Part shown: piece after piece, positions 32,852-40,642 of the stretch
Layout of the letters: every line of letters starts with the position of its first letter
Numbering within the stretch: position 1 is the first letter of the stretch
Origin: JADMJV01 sp964649085
GTDB lineage: Bacteria; Vulcanimicrobiota; Xenobia; Xenobiales; JADMJV01
Length of the DNA: 64,000 nucleotides
Assembly (NCBI GenBank): GCA_964649085.1
Contig: CAZYPN010000031.1
Location: forward strand, 1-64,000
Direction: 5' to 3'
Notes under the pieces: generated by a model
Database searches by the model: none
Seen by the model: only the letters and a program-made list of their open reading frames with translations
Told to the model about the DNA's origin: nothing
Made by a program: the position numbers and the translations under genes

Positions 32852-33975
32852 CCCAGGGGTATGAGCAGCGGGGCTGTTGGCGCATTGTCGGCCTGATGTC
32901 GGGCACTTCGGCCGATGCCATCGACTCGGCACTGGTCCAAATCGACGAGAACGGAATGCGCCTGCTGCGCTTCCTTTCGCTGCCTTACGACGCGGAAATC
33001 CGTCAGGCCATCTTCCGGCTGATGGAGGACCGTGCCGGGGTTCGTGAACTGAGCCGCATGCATGTCCAGCTCGGTCGGCTGTTTGCCGAAGCGGCCCTGG
33101 CGGTTCTCCAGGGAGAATCTGCCGATCTGGTGGCTTCTCACGGTCAGACGGTGGCACATCTGCCGGGCGAGGAGCCCCCCTCGACCCTGCAAATCGGTGA
33201 GGCCAGCGTAATTGCCCAAAGGGTTGGGGCCCCCTGCGTAGCGGATTTTCGCCCCGCCGACATGGCCCTGGGCGGACAGGCCGCTCCGCTGGTTCCGGCT
33301 TTCGACGCCTGGCTGTTGCGGGCCCAGGGCCCGAACCTCGATCGAGTGGCCATCAACCTGGGCGGCATGGCCAACTGCACCTGGGTTCCCCACAGCCACA
33401 CCCGGCCTGTGGAGGGCTGGGACAGCGGGCCCGGCAATGTGTTGCTCGACGCCCTGGCCGAGCAATATTGCGCGACTCGTTGCGATCTGGGTGGCGCTTT
33501 GGCCTCGTTGGGCACGGTCGACCCGGCGATCCTCGAGGAGATGCTACAACATCCTTATTTCCATCAAGACGGGCCCCGTTCCACGGGACGCGAGACCTTT
33601 GGGCGCGATTTTTTGCAGCCCTATCTGGAGCGGATCGGGGCGGCCGATCTCATGCGCACAGCCCTGGCCCTGACCTGCCGGAGCCTGGTCGATTCGCTGC
33701 GGCCACGCGCTCAGGGGCAGGCTTTTGAAGCCGTCGTTGGCGGAGGGGGCGTGCACAATCCCGTCTTGCTCAACGATCTCCGCGACCAGCTGGCAACCTT
33801 GCCGGGATTTCAAGGGTTGCGCAGCTTCGCCGATTTTGGCATCGATCCCGATGCCCGCGAGGCCTGTGCCTTTGCCTATCTGGGACATCAAACCATGCTG
33901 GGCAGGCCGGGCTCGCTGCCCAGCGTTACCGGGGCGCGCCGTCCGGCCGTTCTGGGCAGAATCAGCTTCCCATAG
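32848..33975 (+). CDS. anmK: Anhydro-N-acetylmuramic acid kinase
   Basis: A 375-residue sugar kinase that converts 1,6-anhydroMurNAc to MurNAc 6-phosphate in peptidoglycan recycling (E. coli AnmK has 369). GLMSGTSADAIDSALV holds the ATP-binding signature; ASHGQTVAH, VADFRPADMALGGQAAPLVPAFD, AINLGGMANCT and GWDSGPGNVLLD follow. The TTG start at 32848 overlaps the menaquinone methyltransferase stop. A frame extending to 32785 is not conserved. Its last 14 bases overlap the convergent diguanylate cyclase gene. It complements the lytic transglycosylase encoded near 14.2 kb. Confidence 0.95.
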   Translation: MTQGYEQRGCWRIVGLMSGTSADAIDSALVQIDENGMRLLRFLSLPYDAEIRQAIFRLMEDRAGVRELSRMHVQLGRLFAEAALAVLQGESADLVASHGQTVAHLPGEEPPSTLQIGEASVIAQRVGAPCVADFRPADMALGGQAAPLVPAFDAWLLRAQGPNLDRVAINLGGMANCTWVPHSHTRPVEGWDSGPGNVLLDALAEQYCATRCDLGGALASLGTVDPAILEEMLQHPYFHQDGPRSTGRETFGRDFLQPYLERIGAADLMRTALALTCRSLVDSLRPRAQGQAFEAVVGGGGVHNPVLLNDLRDQLATLPGFQGLRSFADFGIDPDAREACAFAYLGHQTMLGRPGSLPSVTGARRPAVLGRISFP

Positions 33976-34972
33976 CCGGTTCAAAAGCACACACTTGATT
34001 ACGGCCGCGTCGTTTGGCTTCATAGAGGGCCTGATCGGCCGAGCGCATCAAAGCCTCCCCCTCACTGGCATCTTCGGGATAGGCGGCCACTCCCAGGCTC
34101 ATGGTGACGGGCAGGCGCTCGCCGCGGAAAGCGATGTCGCTCTCCTGCACCGATTGGCGCAGTCGGTCGGCAGTGCTGATGCCACGGGTGCGAGGTGTGG
34201 AGGGCAGCAGGATGGCGAATTCTTCTCCCCCATAGCGGGCTACCAGATCGTAGTCGCGCAGCCCGGCCGAAAGGGTTTCACTGACGCGACGCAAGGCGTG
34301 ATCGCCGGCCTGGTGCCCATAGGTGTCGTTGAGCTTCTTGAAGTGGTCCACATCGCCCATAATCACGGTGAGCGGGCGCCGGAAGCGGCGGGCCGCCGAC
34401 AACTCCTTGCTGAGGCGTTGTTCAAGGTAGCGACGGTTGTAGAGGTTGGTCAGGCCGTCGGAGACGGAAATTTCGTAGAGGCGATTGTTCTCCAGGGCCA
34501 GCGAGATGTGGGCCGACAGCAACACCGTCAACTCCAGATCGGCCTCGCTGAAGACATGGTCGGGGCGTCGGGTGGTCAGCGATACCACGCCCATGACCCG
34601 GCGTTTGATCACCAGAGGCACGCAAATCATGGAGACCATCGGTCGTTTTTGAGAGGGAATGGCGATGAACCTGGGGTCTTCGGCGCAGTTGAGAACCAGT
34701 TGGGGCTTCTTGTGTCGAGCTACCCAGCCGGCCACGCCCTCGCCCAGGCGAAAGCGGATGTTCTCCAGTTCCCAGCGAGTCAGGCCGGTGGACTCCGAGA
34801 AGGCCAGCTCGCGCCGGCTGTCGTCTAAAATCATAATCGAGCATTCATCGGCCGAAAGCAGGTGACGCAACCTTCCGCTGAGGCGTTTCACCACCGTTCG
34901 GATGGGCGTCTTGGAGCTGATTTCTCGGCTCATCTCCAGCAGGATCTTGAGTAGTTCGGCTTCCCGCGACAT
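33962..34972 (-). CDS. GAF-GGDEF diguanylate cyclase
   Basis: A 336-residue cytosolic c-di-GMP synthase. A GAF sensor (about residues 10-160, FRLGEGVAGWVARHKKP and ICVPLVIKRRVMGVVSL) precedes a GGDEF domain with DGLTNLYNRRYLEQRL, DVDHFKKLNDTYGH and the intact catalytic GGEEF near residue 256. An RxxD inhibitory site (RDYD) lies five residues before GGEEF, so product inhibition is expected. The ATG at 34972 begins with MSREAELLK. It diverges from the AMIN-like secreted protein. The tandem PilZ protein near 40 kb is a possible reader of its product. Confidence 0.93.
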   Translation of the reverse strand: MSREAELLKILLEMSREISSKTPIRTVVKRLSGRLRHLLSADECSIMILDDSRRELAFSESTGLTRWELENIRFRLGEGVAGWVARHKKPQLVLNCAEDPRFIAIPSQKRPMVSMICVPLVIKRRVMGVVSLTTRRPDHVFSEADLELTVLLSAHISLALENNRLYEISVSDGLTNLYNRRYLEQRLSKELSAARRFRRPLTVIMGDVDHFKKLNDTYGHQAGDHALRRVSETLSAGLRDYDLVARYGGEEFAILLPSTPRTRGISTADRLRQSVQESDIAFRGERLPVTMSLGVAAYPEDASEGEALMRSADQALYEAKRRGRNQVCAFEPAMGS

Positions 34973-35119
34973 GGGTCAGCGTTCTTCCCTCTGGGACAGA
35001 GACGTCCTTGGAACAATTGTTCGCCGGGAAAGGAACAGCAGGGGAACTGTGGAAGAGCCGGGCCTGTCAGGCGCTGCTCGACATCCTGGAGGGCGCTATC
35101 GACCGGAGGAGGTAGTTTT

Positions 35120-35572
35120 ATGAAGTCTTGGATTCTTGGCAAGGTGCGCGGCGCTTGTCTGGGTCTGGCCATGCTCTCGGTTGCCGGATTCCTGAGTTCT
35201 TCGGCTCAGGCTTCGGCGGTGCACAACGTCACCGTCACCAAGGGACCTGGTTGGGTTCGAGTCAATGTTCACGGCGGAGGTGCCTATCGAGTGCACGAAC
35301 TGCCCGTGGGCCCTTCCGCCTATCGCAGCATCGCTATCGACGTTCCCAACGGCTATGTGGGCGGTGGGTTGGAGCCGAAAAATCGGGTTCCCGTCAACGA
35401 AGGGCTGGTGGCTCAGGTTCGGGTGAAGCAGATGCGCGGCTTCCTGCGCGTCTACGTGGACGTGATCTCCTTCCCCAAATACCAGACCAGCCACGACGGT
35501 CATGGCCTGGCGCTGGGCATCGACGCCTATCATATGCGCAACGGCAACCCCATCGCTCCCAAGAGCTGGTAG
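35120..35572 (+). CDS. Secreted AMIN-like protein
   Basis: A 150-residue exported protein with a signal peptide (about residues 1-32, ending SSSAQAS). The mature part is one beta-rich domain with VRVNVHGGGAYRVHELPVG and SIAIDVPNGYVG, similar in layout to AMIN domains that bind peptidoglycan or guide envelope proteins. The C-terminus RMRNGNP-type tail is short. GGAGG is 8-12 bases before ATG 35120. A strong intrinsic terminator begins 46 bp after the stop, so the gene is monocistronic. The AMIN assignment rests on pattern only. Confidence 0.7.
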   Translation: MKSWILGKVRGACLGLAMLSVAGFLSSSAQASAVHNVTVTKGPGWVRVNVHGGGAYRVHELPVGPSAYRSIAIDVPNGYVGGGLEPKNRVPVNEGLVAQVRVKQMRGFLRVYVDVISFPKYQTSHDGHGLALGIDAYHMRNGNPIAPKSW

Positions 35573-35617
35573 GTCCGTTCTCGCGGCTTCGTCCGCTTCA
35601 GGTATAGAACAACAACG

Positions 35618-35655
35618 AAAATCAGGTCGTCCGAAAGCGGCCTGATTTTTTTTTT
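35618..35655 (+). terminator. Strong intrinsic terminator after the AMIN-like gene
   Basis: AAAATCAGG (35618-35626) pairs perfectly with CCTGATTTT (35641-35649) around a 14-nt GC-rich loop, and the T run continues to 35655 (ten T in all). It isolates the secreted-protein gene from the downstream cassette. Confidence 0.92.
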
Positions 35656-35666
35656 GCGGGCAAGGC

Positions 35667-35708
35667 TTGTCTTGTGCGCGCAATATGCTATGCTTTTTAT
35701 GCGCGCAA
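35667..35708 (+). promoter_or_regulatory. Promoter with two TGCGCGCAA operator-like repeats
   Basis: A candidate promoter TTGTCT (35667-35672), 16-bp spacer, TATGCT (35689-35694) lies just upstream of the RHH-like gene. The 9-mer TGCGCGCAA occurs in the spacer (35675-35683) and again at the expected transcription start (35700-35708), exactly 25 bp apart, with the second copy touching the ribosome site AAGGAGG. Two more copies lie inside the gene (36133-36141, and inverted at 36382-36390). This arrangement suggests repression by a small DNA-binding protein, most simply by the gene's own product. Confidence 0.6.
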
Positions 35709-35717
35709 GGAGGGCAT

Positions 35718-36593
35718 GTGAATCCTGAGATTCGTTTTCGAGTTCCCGAGTCGGTGCTGTCACTGGCCGAGGACGTGGCGCTTCAACGTGGTCTTCAGCA
35801 GGACAGCGATCGCTCGGGCGGGGTGTCGGTGCTGGCTCGTGAAGCGCTTTATAAAGAACTGGGCCTGAGCGAAACCTCGCCGGGTTGTTCCCGGGGACGG
35901 GTTCGCATCTGGCACGGCTTGAACGAGTCGTTTCGGCGTCGTGAATTGGTAGAAAAAGGGCGTTCGTGGCCCCAATCTCTGTGCACAGACGTCGACTTCG
36001 ACCTCACAGAAGCCAGTCCCGAGGTGCGCGCACTTTTGCGGTCGATTCATGGAGAAGAGTTGCGCGGATATCTTCAGGCCCCCGATCTGCAATCGGAGGG
36101 GCCGGCGACGTTGGCCGACCTTGAACAATATGTGCGCGCAACACCTTTCGCTCCTTTAAATTCCTTACTGGACTGGGCACGCCAACACGGCTCCGAGTTG
36201 TTGCGCATGCGACTCGAGGAAGGCTTCGAATGGCAGACACTGGCCGAAACCGAGTGGTTTACCAGTCGGGTGCAGGATTGGGTCGGTGGCGAAGTCGAGG
36301 TGGAGGCCTACCGCCCCGAGCAAGGACTGGCTCCAGGTTGGGATCGGGTGCACAGTTGTTATCCCGACCGCGAACCCACACTTGCGCGCATGCGACTGCT
36401 GCAGGAGATGCGCACCAAGGCTCAGGCCTGTCAGGCCGGAATTCGCCTCACCCTGGTGCATGGGGAAAGCCATCAGATCGAGAGTCGCAAACGGCGCAAA
36501 CAAGAAACCTTTGAAGCCTTGCTGTGGCAGTTGACCACGCCTTCGGGGGCTCAACTGGGCCTGCTTTCCCATCGCAATCGGCTGCATCCCTGA
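35718..36593 (+). CDS. Unknown protein with ribbon-helix-helix-like N-terminus
   Basis: A 291-residue protein. Residues 1 to about 48 (NPEIRFRVPESVLSLAEDVA, then VSVLAREALYKELGL) have the strand-helix-helix layout of RHH DNA-binding domains. The rest (about 55-291) is an unrecognised, charged domain with several Trp residues (WHGLNESFRRRELVEKG, WFTSRVQDWVGGEVEVEAY). The start is GTG 35718 with AAGGAGG five bases upstream; a frame from 35667 would read through the promoter. It is followed after 24 bp by a 97-residue gene, and the pair is bounded by strong terminators on both sides. Autoregulation through the TGCGCGCAA repeats is inferred. Confidence 0.72.
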   Translation: MNPEIRFRVPESVLSLAEDVALQRGLQQDSDRSGGVSVLAREALYKELGLSETSPGCSRGRVRIWHGLNESFRRRELVEKGRSWPQSLCTDVDFDLTEASPEVRALLRSIHGEELRGYLQAPDLQSEGPATLADLEQYVRATPFAPLNSLLDWARQHGSELLRMRLEEGFEWQTLAETEWFTSRVQDWVGGEVEVEAYRPEQGLAPGWDRVHSCYPDREPTLARMRLLQEMRTKAQACQAGIRLTLVHGESHQIESRKRRKQETFEALLWQLTTPSGAQLGLLSHRNRLHP

Positions 36594-36617
36594 TCTTTCG
36601 GAAGGAGCAACCCCGTC

Positions 36618-36911
36618 ATGGCCTATCGTCCCTGTCGATTTCGTTCAGCCCAACTGGGCGTATTCCAATGTGAGAAGCACATGTTTGCTCATACCGCTCC
36701 CGAGGTCTACAATGAGTTGTACGAGTTCTGTCTCGAGCATGTGCCCGATCGCTACTGTTGCTACGTGGACTTCGGGTTTAACCTCGATGGCGAATTACCC
36801 CGTCTGTTCCTGGCCTGTACCCATCCCTATCAGAGCCGCCCCATGAGCAGCTTTCGCGAGTGCATTGAGTTGTGCGATTTTTCCGAAAAAGAGGGTGAAT
36901 CGTTGGGCTGA
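36618..36911 (+). CDS. Small Cys/Phe-rich protein, unknown function
   Basis: A 97-residue protein with eight cysteines and many aromatics: YRPCRFRSAQLGVFQCEKHM, EFCLEHVPDRYCCYVDFGF, ACTHPYQSR and FRECIELCDF. The cysteines are scattered rather than paired in a clear zinc motif. No signal or membrane segment is present. An AAGGAG site lies 12 bases before ATG 36618. It is the second gene of the terminator-bounded cassette and probably works with the RHH-like protein. No family was recognised. Confidence 0.7.
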   Translation: MAYRPCRFRSAQLGVFQCEKHMFAHTAPEVYNELYEFCLEHVPDRYCCYVDFGFNLDGELPRLFLACTHPYQSRPMSSFRECIELCDFSEKEGESLG

Positions 36912-36957
36912 GGGAGGAGCTGGCGGGCGAGGGAGCGTAGATGTCGCCACCTAAAGC

Positions 36958-37001
36958 AAGTGCAACTTTTGGCAATAGCCCTGAGTTGCATTTTTTTTTT
37001 T
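36958..37001 (+). terminator. Intrinsic terminator after the small Cys-rich gene
   Basis: TGCAACT (36961-36967) pairs with AGTTGCA (36984-36990) around a 16-nt loop, followed by eleven T (36991-37001); AA at 36958-36959 can extend the stem. It closes the two-gene cassette and separates it from ssnA. Confidence 0.9.
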
Positions 37002-37107
37002 GCCTTGCGCGATAACCGAACTCACCAGGAAGACCTTTTGAGAAGGGGTCGAGAGGTTCCCCTGGGCGGGGTAGCAAAGGTTGCCCCATTCGAGCGGGGA
37101 GGTTCGC

Positions 37108-38445
37108 TTGTCTAACTCTATCGTTTTCACGAATGCGACCCTGGTTACCCTGGGCGAGCCCTGTCAGGTGATTTCCAACGGCGCCTGCTGGGTGGATCGT
37201 GGAGTGATTCGTGCCCTTGGCCCCCAGCACCAGCTCGAGGAGCGTTTGCCGCCGGTGGCCAGGCTCGACTTGGGAGGCCGGGTACTGATGCCCGGTCTCA
37301 TCAACGCCCACAATCATCTGTACAGCGCCTTTGCTCGGGGCATTGCCTTGAAGGACGCCCCCCCGGAAAACTTCTTACAGATTCTTCAGCGCCTCTGGTG
37401 GCGATTAGACGCGGCTCTCGAATTGAACGACGTCTATCTCAGCGGTCTGCTGGGTTGTAGTGAAGCCGTTCAGCGGGGGGTGACCTGCGTGATCGACCAC
37501 CATGCCAGTCCGGCCTGCATCGAAGGCAGCCTGGCACGCCTGGGGTCGGCCTGTCTTGAGGTGGGCTTGCGCGCCTGTCTGTGCTACGAAACCACCGACC
37601 GCCACGGCTCACGCGGGGCCGAACTGGGCATTCAGGAAAATCTGCGCTTCGTGCGCGACTGCCAGGCCGGTTCCCAGAAAATGCTGGCAGCGGCTCTGGG
37701 GCTGCACGCCTCGATTACGGTGGGCCCGGAAACGCTGCAGAAGGCTTTGCGCATCTGGCCCCAGGAGGTAGCAGTTCATGTGCACGTGGCCGAGGACCTC
37801 TGCGACGTGGAAGACAGCCTTCTGAAATACGGGCGCCCGCCGCTGCAGAGGCTATTGGAAGATGGTTTAAAGGGCAGGCCGGTGTGGGCCGCTCACTGTA
37901 TTCATTTGCAACCGCACGAACAGGAGTTGCTCGTCGACAACGGCATCACCGTGATGCACAACCCCCGCTCCAATTTGAACAACGCCGTGGGTTGCGCGCC
38001 CGTCAAGCGCATGTTGGAGGCGGGCGTGGCCGTGGCTCTGGGAACGGATGGAATGAGCCAGGACCCTGCCGAAGATGCCCGCACCCTGGCCGTGATTCAC
38101 AAGCACCAGGCCGGTCACCCCCAGGCTTTCAGTTTCGACGATATCTACCGGGTGGCTCTGCTCCAACCGGCCCGCCTGGCCAGCCAACGTTTCGGCCTTC
38201 AGATGGGGGTTCTGGCGGAAGGAGCCGTTGCCGATCTGGCCGTTTTTGACTACGATCCGCCTACGCCGCTGCATAGCGGCAACTTTCTCGGCCACTGGCT
38301 CTTCGGCCTGAGTATGGCCCCCTGTTGGGGCACCTGGGTCGACGGACGTTGCGTATTCTTCAAAGGGCAGGTAGCGGGAATTGATATGGGCGAATTGAAG
38401 GAACGTTGTCGTCGGGCCTCGGAGGCCCTGTGGCAAAGGTGGTAG
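37108..38445 (+). CDS. ssnA: SsnA-type aminohydrolase of selenium metabolism
   Basis: A 445-residue amidohydrolase (E. coli SsnA has 442). The metal site NAHNHLYSAFARGI, the SsnA-specific LWWRLDAALELNDVYLSGLL and VIDHHASPACIEGSL, ETTDRHG, HVHVAEDL, AAHCIHLQ, NPRSNLNNAVGC and GTDGM all align with E. coli SsnA from memory. SsnA genes accompany selenium-dependent molybdenum hydroxylases; the exact reaction is unsettled. The TTG at 37108 is preceded by GGGGAGG five bases upstream, so it is preferred over the TTG at 37081. glyA follows after 16 bp. The selD gene near 3 kb provides an independent sign of selenium use. Confidence 0.88.
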   Translation: MSNSIVFTNATLVTLGEPCQVISNGACWVDRGVIRALGPQHQLEERLPPVARLDLGGRVLMPGLINAHNHLYSAFARGIALKDAPPENFLQILQRLWWRLDAALELNDVYLSGLLGCSEAVQRGVTCVIDHHASPACIEGSLARLGSACLEVGLRACLCYETTDRHGSRGAELGIQENLRFVRDCQAGSQKMLAAALGLHASITVGPETLQKALRIWPQEVAVHVHVAEDLCDVEDSLLKYGRPPLQRLLEDGLKGRPVWAAHCIHLQPHEQELLVDNGITVMHNPRSNLNNAVGCAPVKRMLEAGVAVALGTDGMSQDPAEDARTLAVIHKHQAGHPQAFSFDDIYRVALLQPARLASQRFGLQMGVLAEGAVADLAVFDYDPPTPLHSGNFLGHWLFGLSMAPCWGTWVDGRCVFFKGQVAGIDMGELKERCRRASEALWQRW

Positions 38446-38461
38446 GCGAAAGAGGAGTGGC

Positions 38462-39733
38462 ATGATCAATCAACATCTTGTTTCCAGCGATCCCGAAGTG
38501 GCTCGGGCCATTCATCAAGAAACTCATCGCCAGGCGCATACGCTGGAGATGATCGCCTCGGAGAACTTCGTCAGCGAGGCCGTTCTCGAGGCGGTGGGCA
38601 GCGTGCTGACCAACAAATACGCCGAAGGCTATCCCGGCAAACGCTACTACGGCGGGTGCGAGCACGTCGATGTGGTGGAAGATTTGGCCCGCCAACGCGC
38701 CTGCCAGCTCTTCGGCGCCGATCACGCCAATGTCCAGCCCCACTCGGGGGCCAGCGCCAACATTGCGGCTTTCTATTCGGTGATGAAGCACGGCGACAAG
38801 TTGATGGCCCTGTCGCTGGCCCACGGGGGACACCTGACCCACGGCCATAAAGTCAATTTCTCCGGTTCTCATTTCGAGATCATTCACTACGGGGTGCGCC
38901 CCGACACCGAGCGCATCGACTACGATCAGGTTGCCGAACTGGCCCGGCAGCACCGTCCGCGCGTTTTGTTGACCGGCTACTCGGCCTATCCTCGTGAGCT
39001 CGACCTGGCCTTTTTTGCCCGGCTGGCTCAAGAAGTCGGCAGTCTGTTCATGGTCGATATGGCCCACTTTGCCGGGCTGGCCGCGGCCGGCTTGCACCCC
39101 AATCCGGTGGAGTTTGCCGACATCGTCACGACCACGACCCACAAAACTCTGCGCGGGCCCCGAGGGGGCATGATTTTGTGCAAAGAGGCCCACGCGAAAG
39201 CCGTAGACCGCAGCATTTTTCCCGGTTACCAGGGCGGGCCACTGATGCACGTGATCGCTGGCAAGGCGGTGGCCTTCAAAGAAGCTCTCCAGCCCGAGTT
39301 TAAAGTGTATCAGCAGCAGGTGGTCGACAATGCTCGATTGCTGGCCGAAACCCTGATCAAGGGCGGGGCCCGGGTGGTCACCGGGGGCACCGACAATCAC
39401 CTGATGCTCGTCGACGTGACGCCCCTGGGCCTCACAGGTCAGGAGGCCGAAACGGCCCTGGAACATGCCGGCATCACCTGTAACAAGAACGCCATTCCAT
39501 TCGACAAACACCCTCCGGCCGTGTGCAGCGGTGTCCGCCTGGGTACGCCGGCCTTGACCACCCGAGGCATGAAGCAAGCCCAGATGGCATTGATCGGCGA
39601 CTGGATTGTCGAAGCGCTCAAGTCGCCCAAGAGCGAGTCGGTGCTCAAGAAGGTCAGAGGTCAGGTGGAAGAACTGTCTCGCCAGTTCCCTCTCTACCCC
39701 GAGAGGGTCCAGGCCGCGGCCAGCCTTCACTGA
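38462..39733 (+). CDS. glyA: Serine hydroxymethyltransferase
   Basis: A 423-residue PLP enzyme that interconverts serine and glycine with tetrahydrofolate. LEMIASENFVSEAVLEAVGS, TNKYAEGYPGKRYYGGCEHVD, NVQPHSGASAN, VDMAHFAGLAA and the PLP-binding lysine in TTTTHKTLRGPRGG are all present, as is PPAVCSGVRLGTPALTTRGM near the C-terminus. An AGAGGAG site sits 6 bases before ATG 38462. It is 16 bp after ssnA and likely co-transcribed. Full length. Confidence 0.97.
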   Translation: MINQHLVSSDPEVARAIHQETHRQAHTLEMIASENFVSEAVLEAVGSVLTNKYAEGYPGKRYYGGCEHVDVVEDLARQRACQLFGADHANVQPHSGASANIAAFYSVMKHGDKLMALSLAHGGHLTHGHKVNFSGSHFEIIHYGVRPDTERIDYDQVAELARQHRPRVLLTGYSAYPRELDLAFFARLAQEVGSLFMVDMAHFAGLAAAGLHPNPVEFADIVTTTTHKTLRGPRGGMILCKEAHAKAVDRSIFPGYQGGPLMHVIAGKAVAFKEALQPEFKVYQQQVVDNARLLAETLIKGGARVVTGGTDNHLMLVDVTPLGLTGQEAETALEHAGITCNKNAIPFDKHPPAVCSGVRLGTPALTTRGMKQAQMALIGDWIVEALKSPKSESVLKKVRGQVEELSRQFPLYPERVQAAASLH

Positions 39734-39784
39734 CCAGGGTCGGATCGCCAGGACTTCGGATTATAAAGACGAACACGGAGAGCT

Positions 39785-40633
39785 ATGTCGGGAGAAACTC
39801 AATCCAAAGACGATTCGGTCGCGGTTGCGCCCGACTCAGACGATCCGGTTCCGGTCGAAGAGGCCGAGCCTGCTTTAGACCCCCAGGCCGTATGGGGGGC
39901 CGAAAGCGATAAGCCCCAGGATAGTGGTGGCAGCAAATCAGAGCGCCGCGTGTCGCAGCGCAAAGGTGTCCGCCTCAACAAGCTGATCATGGCCCATCTC
40001 TATCAGGGAGAAGAATCGGCCGGTCTGTATTTGCATCTCGTCGATATTTCGGCCGGCGGCATGCGGGTCAATGGCGATGTGGAGTTTCCCCAGGACACTC
40101 CGTTCCGGCTTCGCCTGCAGACCGAATCCTTCGGAGGCGAAGTGTCTTCCGAGTTTCCCGAGCTGGAGGTTACGGCACGGGTGGTTTGGAGCAAGCGGCT
40201 GCTTGGGGGCATGTTCGTTTCTGGTCTGCAGTTTGTCGAGATGACCGACCTGGCCCAGGGGTGCGTGCGTAAGATTCTAGAAATCTGTTCTCCTGAAGGA
40301 AAGAGGCTTCGATTCCGGCTCAACCGCGTGCTCGGAGTGGGTATTGGCCTGGATGAACAGACCCGCTGGCTCTACCCGCTGGCGCTGGACCTTTCTGTCG
40401 AAGGCATGAGGGTGCGTCTGGATGAACCCCTCGACATCGGTAGCACCTTTCCGCTGCAAATCTTTCTGGAGTTTGACCTTCCTACGGTCCACATGAAAGC
40501 CGAAGTGGTGTGGCGTGACGAGGTCGGCCCGGGTCGTTTTCAGGTGGGCCTGCGCTTCCACGACCTCAACGAGGAAAGTGCACGCGCAATTCAAGATTAT
40601 ATCGATCGCTGTCTGGCCAAAGAAATTCCCTGA
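39785..40633 (+). CDS. Tandem PilZ-domain protein
   Basis: A 282-residue protein with an acidic, low-complexity N-terminus (about 1-50) followed by two PilZ domains. The first has the RRVSQR arginine motif (about 54-59) and DISAGGMRV; the second (about 170-280) has RFRLNR and LDLSVEGMRV. Each of these pairs is the RxxxR plus D/NxSxxG pattern that binds c-di-GMP, clearer in the first domain. No catalytic domain is attached, so it is a c-di-GMP receptor or adaptor. ATG 39785 has a GGAG site. It converges on the lipase-like gene with 9 bp between stops. Confidence 0.88.
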   Translation: MSGETQSKDDSVAVAPDSDDPVPVEEAEPALDPQAVWGAESDKPQDSGGSKSERRVSQRKGVRLNKLIMAHLYQGEESAGLYLHLVDISAGGMRVNGDVEFPQDTPFRLRLQTESFGGEVSSEFPELEVTARVVWSKRLLGGMFVSGLQFVEMTDLAQGCVRKILEICSPEGKRLRFRLNRVLGVGIGLDEQTRWLYPLALDLSVEGMRVRLDEPLDIGSTFPLQIFLEFDLPTVHMKAEVVWRDEVGPGRFQVGLRFHDLNEESARAIQDYIDRCLAKEIP

Positions 40634-40642
40634 GGCCTGGCC

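Noticed and set aside
38360..39730. 456-codon minus-strand frame opposite glyA
   Set aside because: glyA on the plus strand is complete and fully conserved; the antisense frame shows no family feature.
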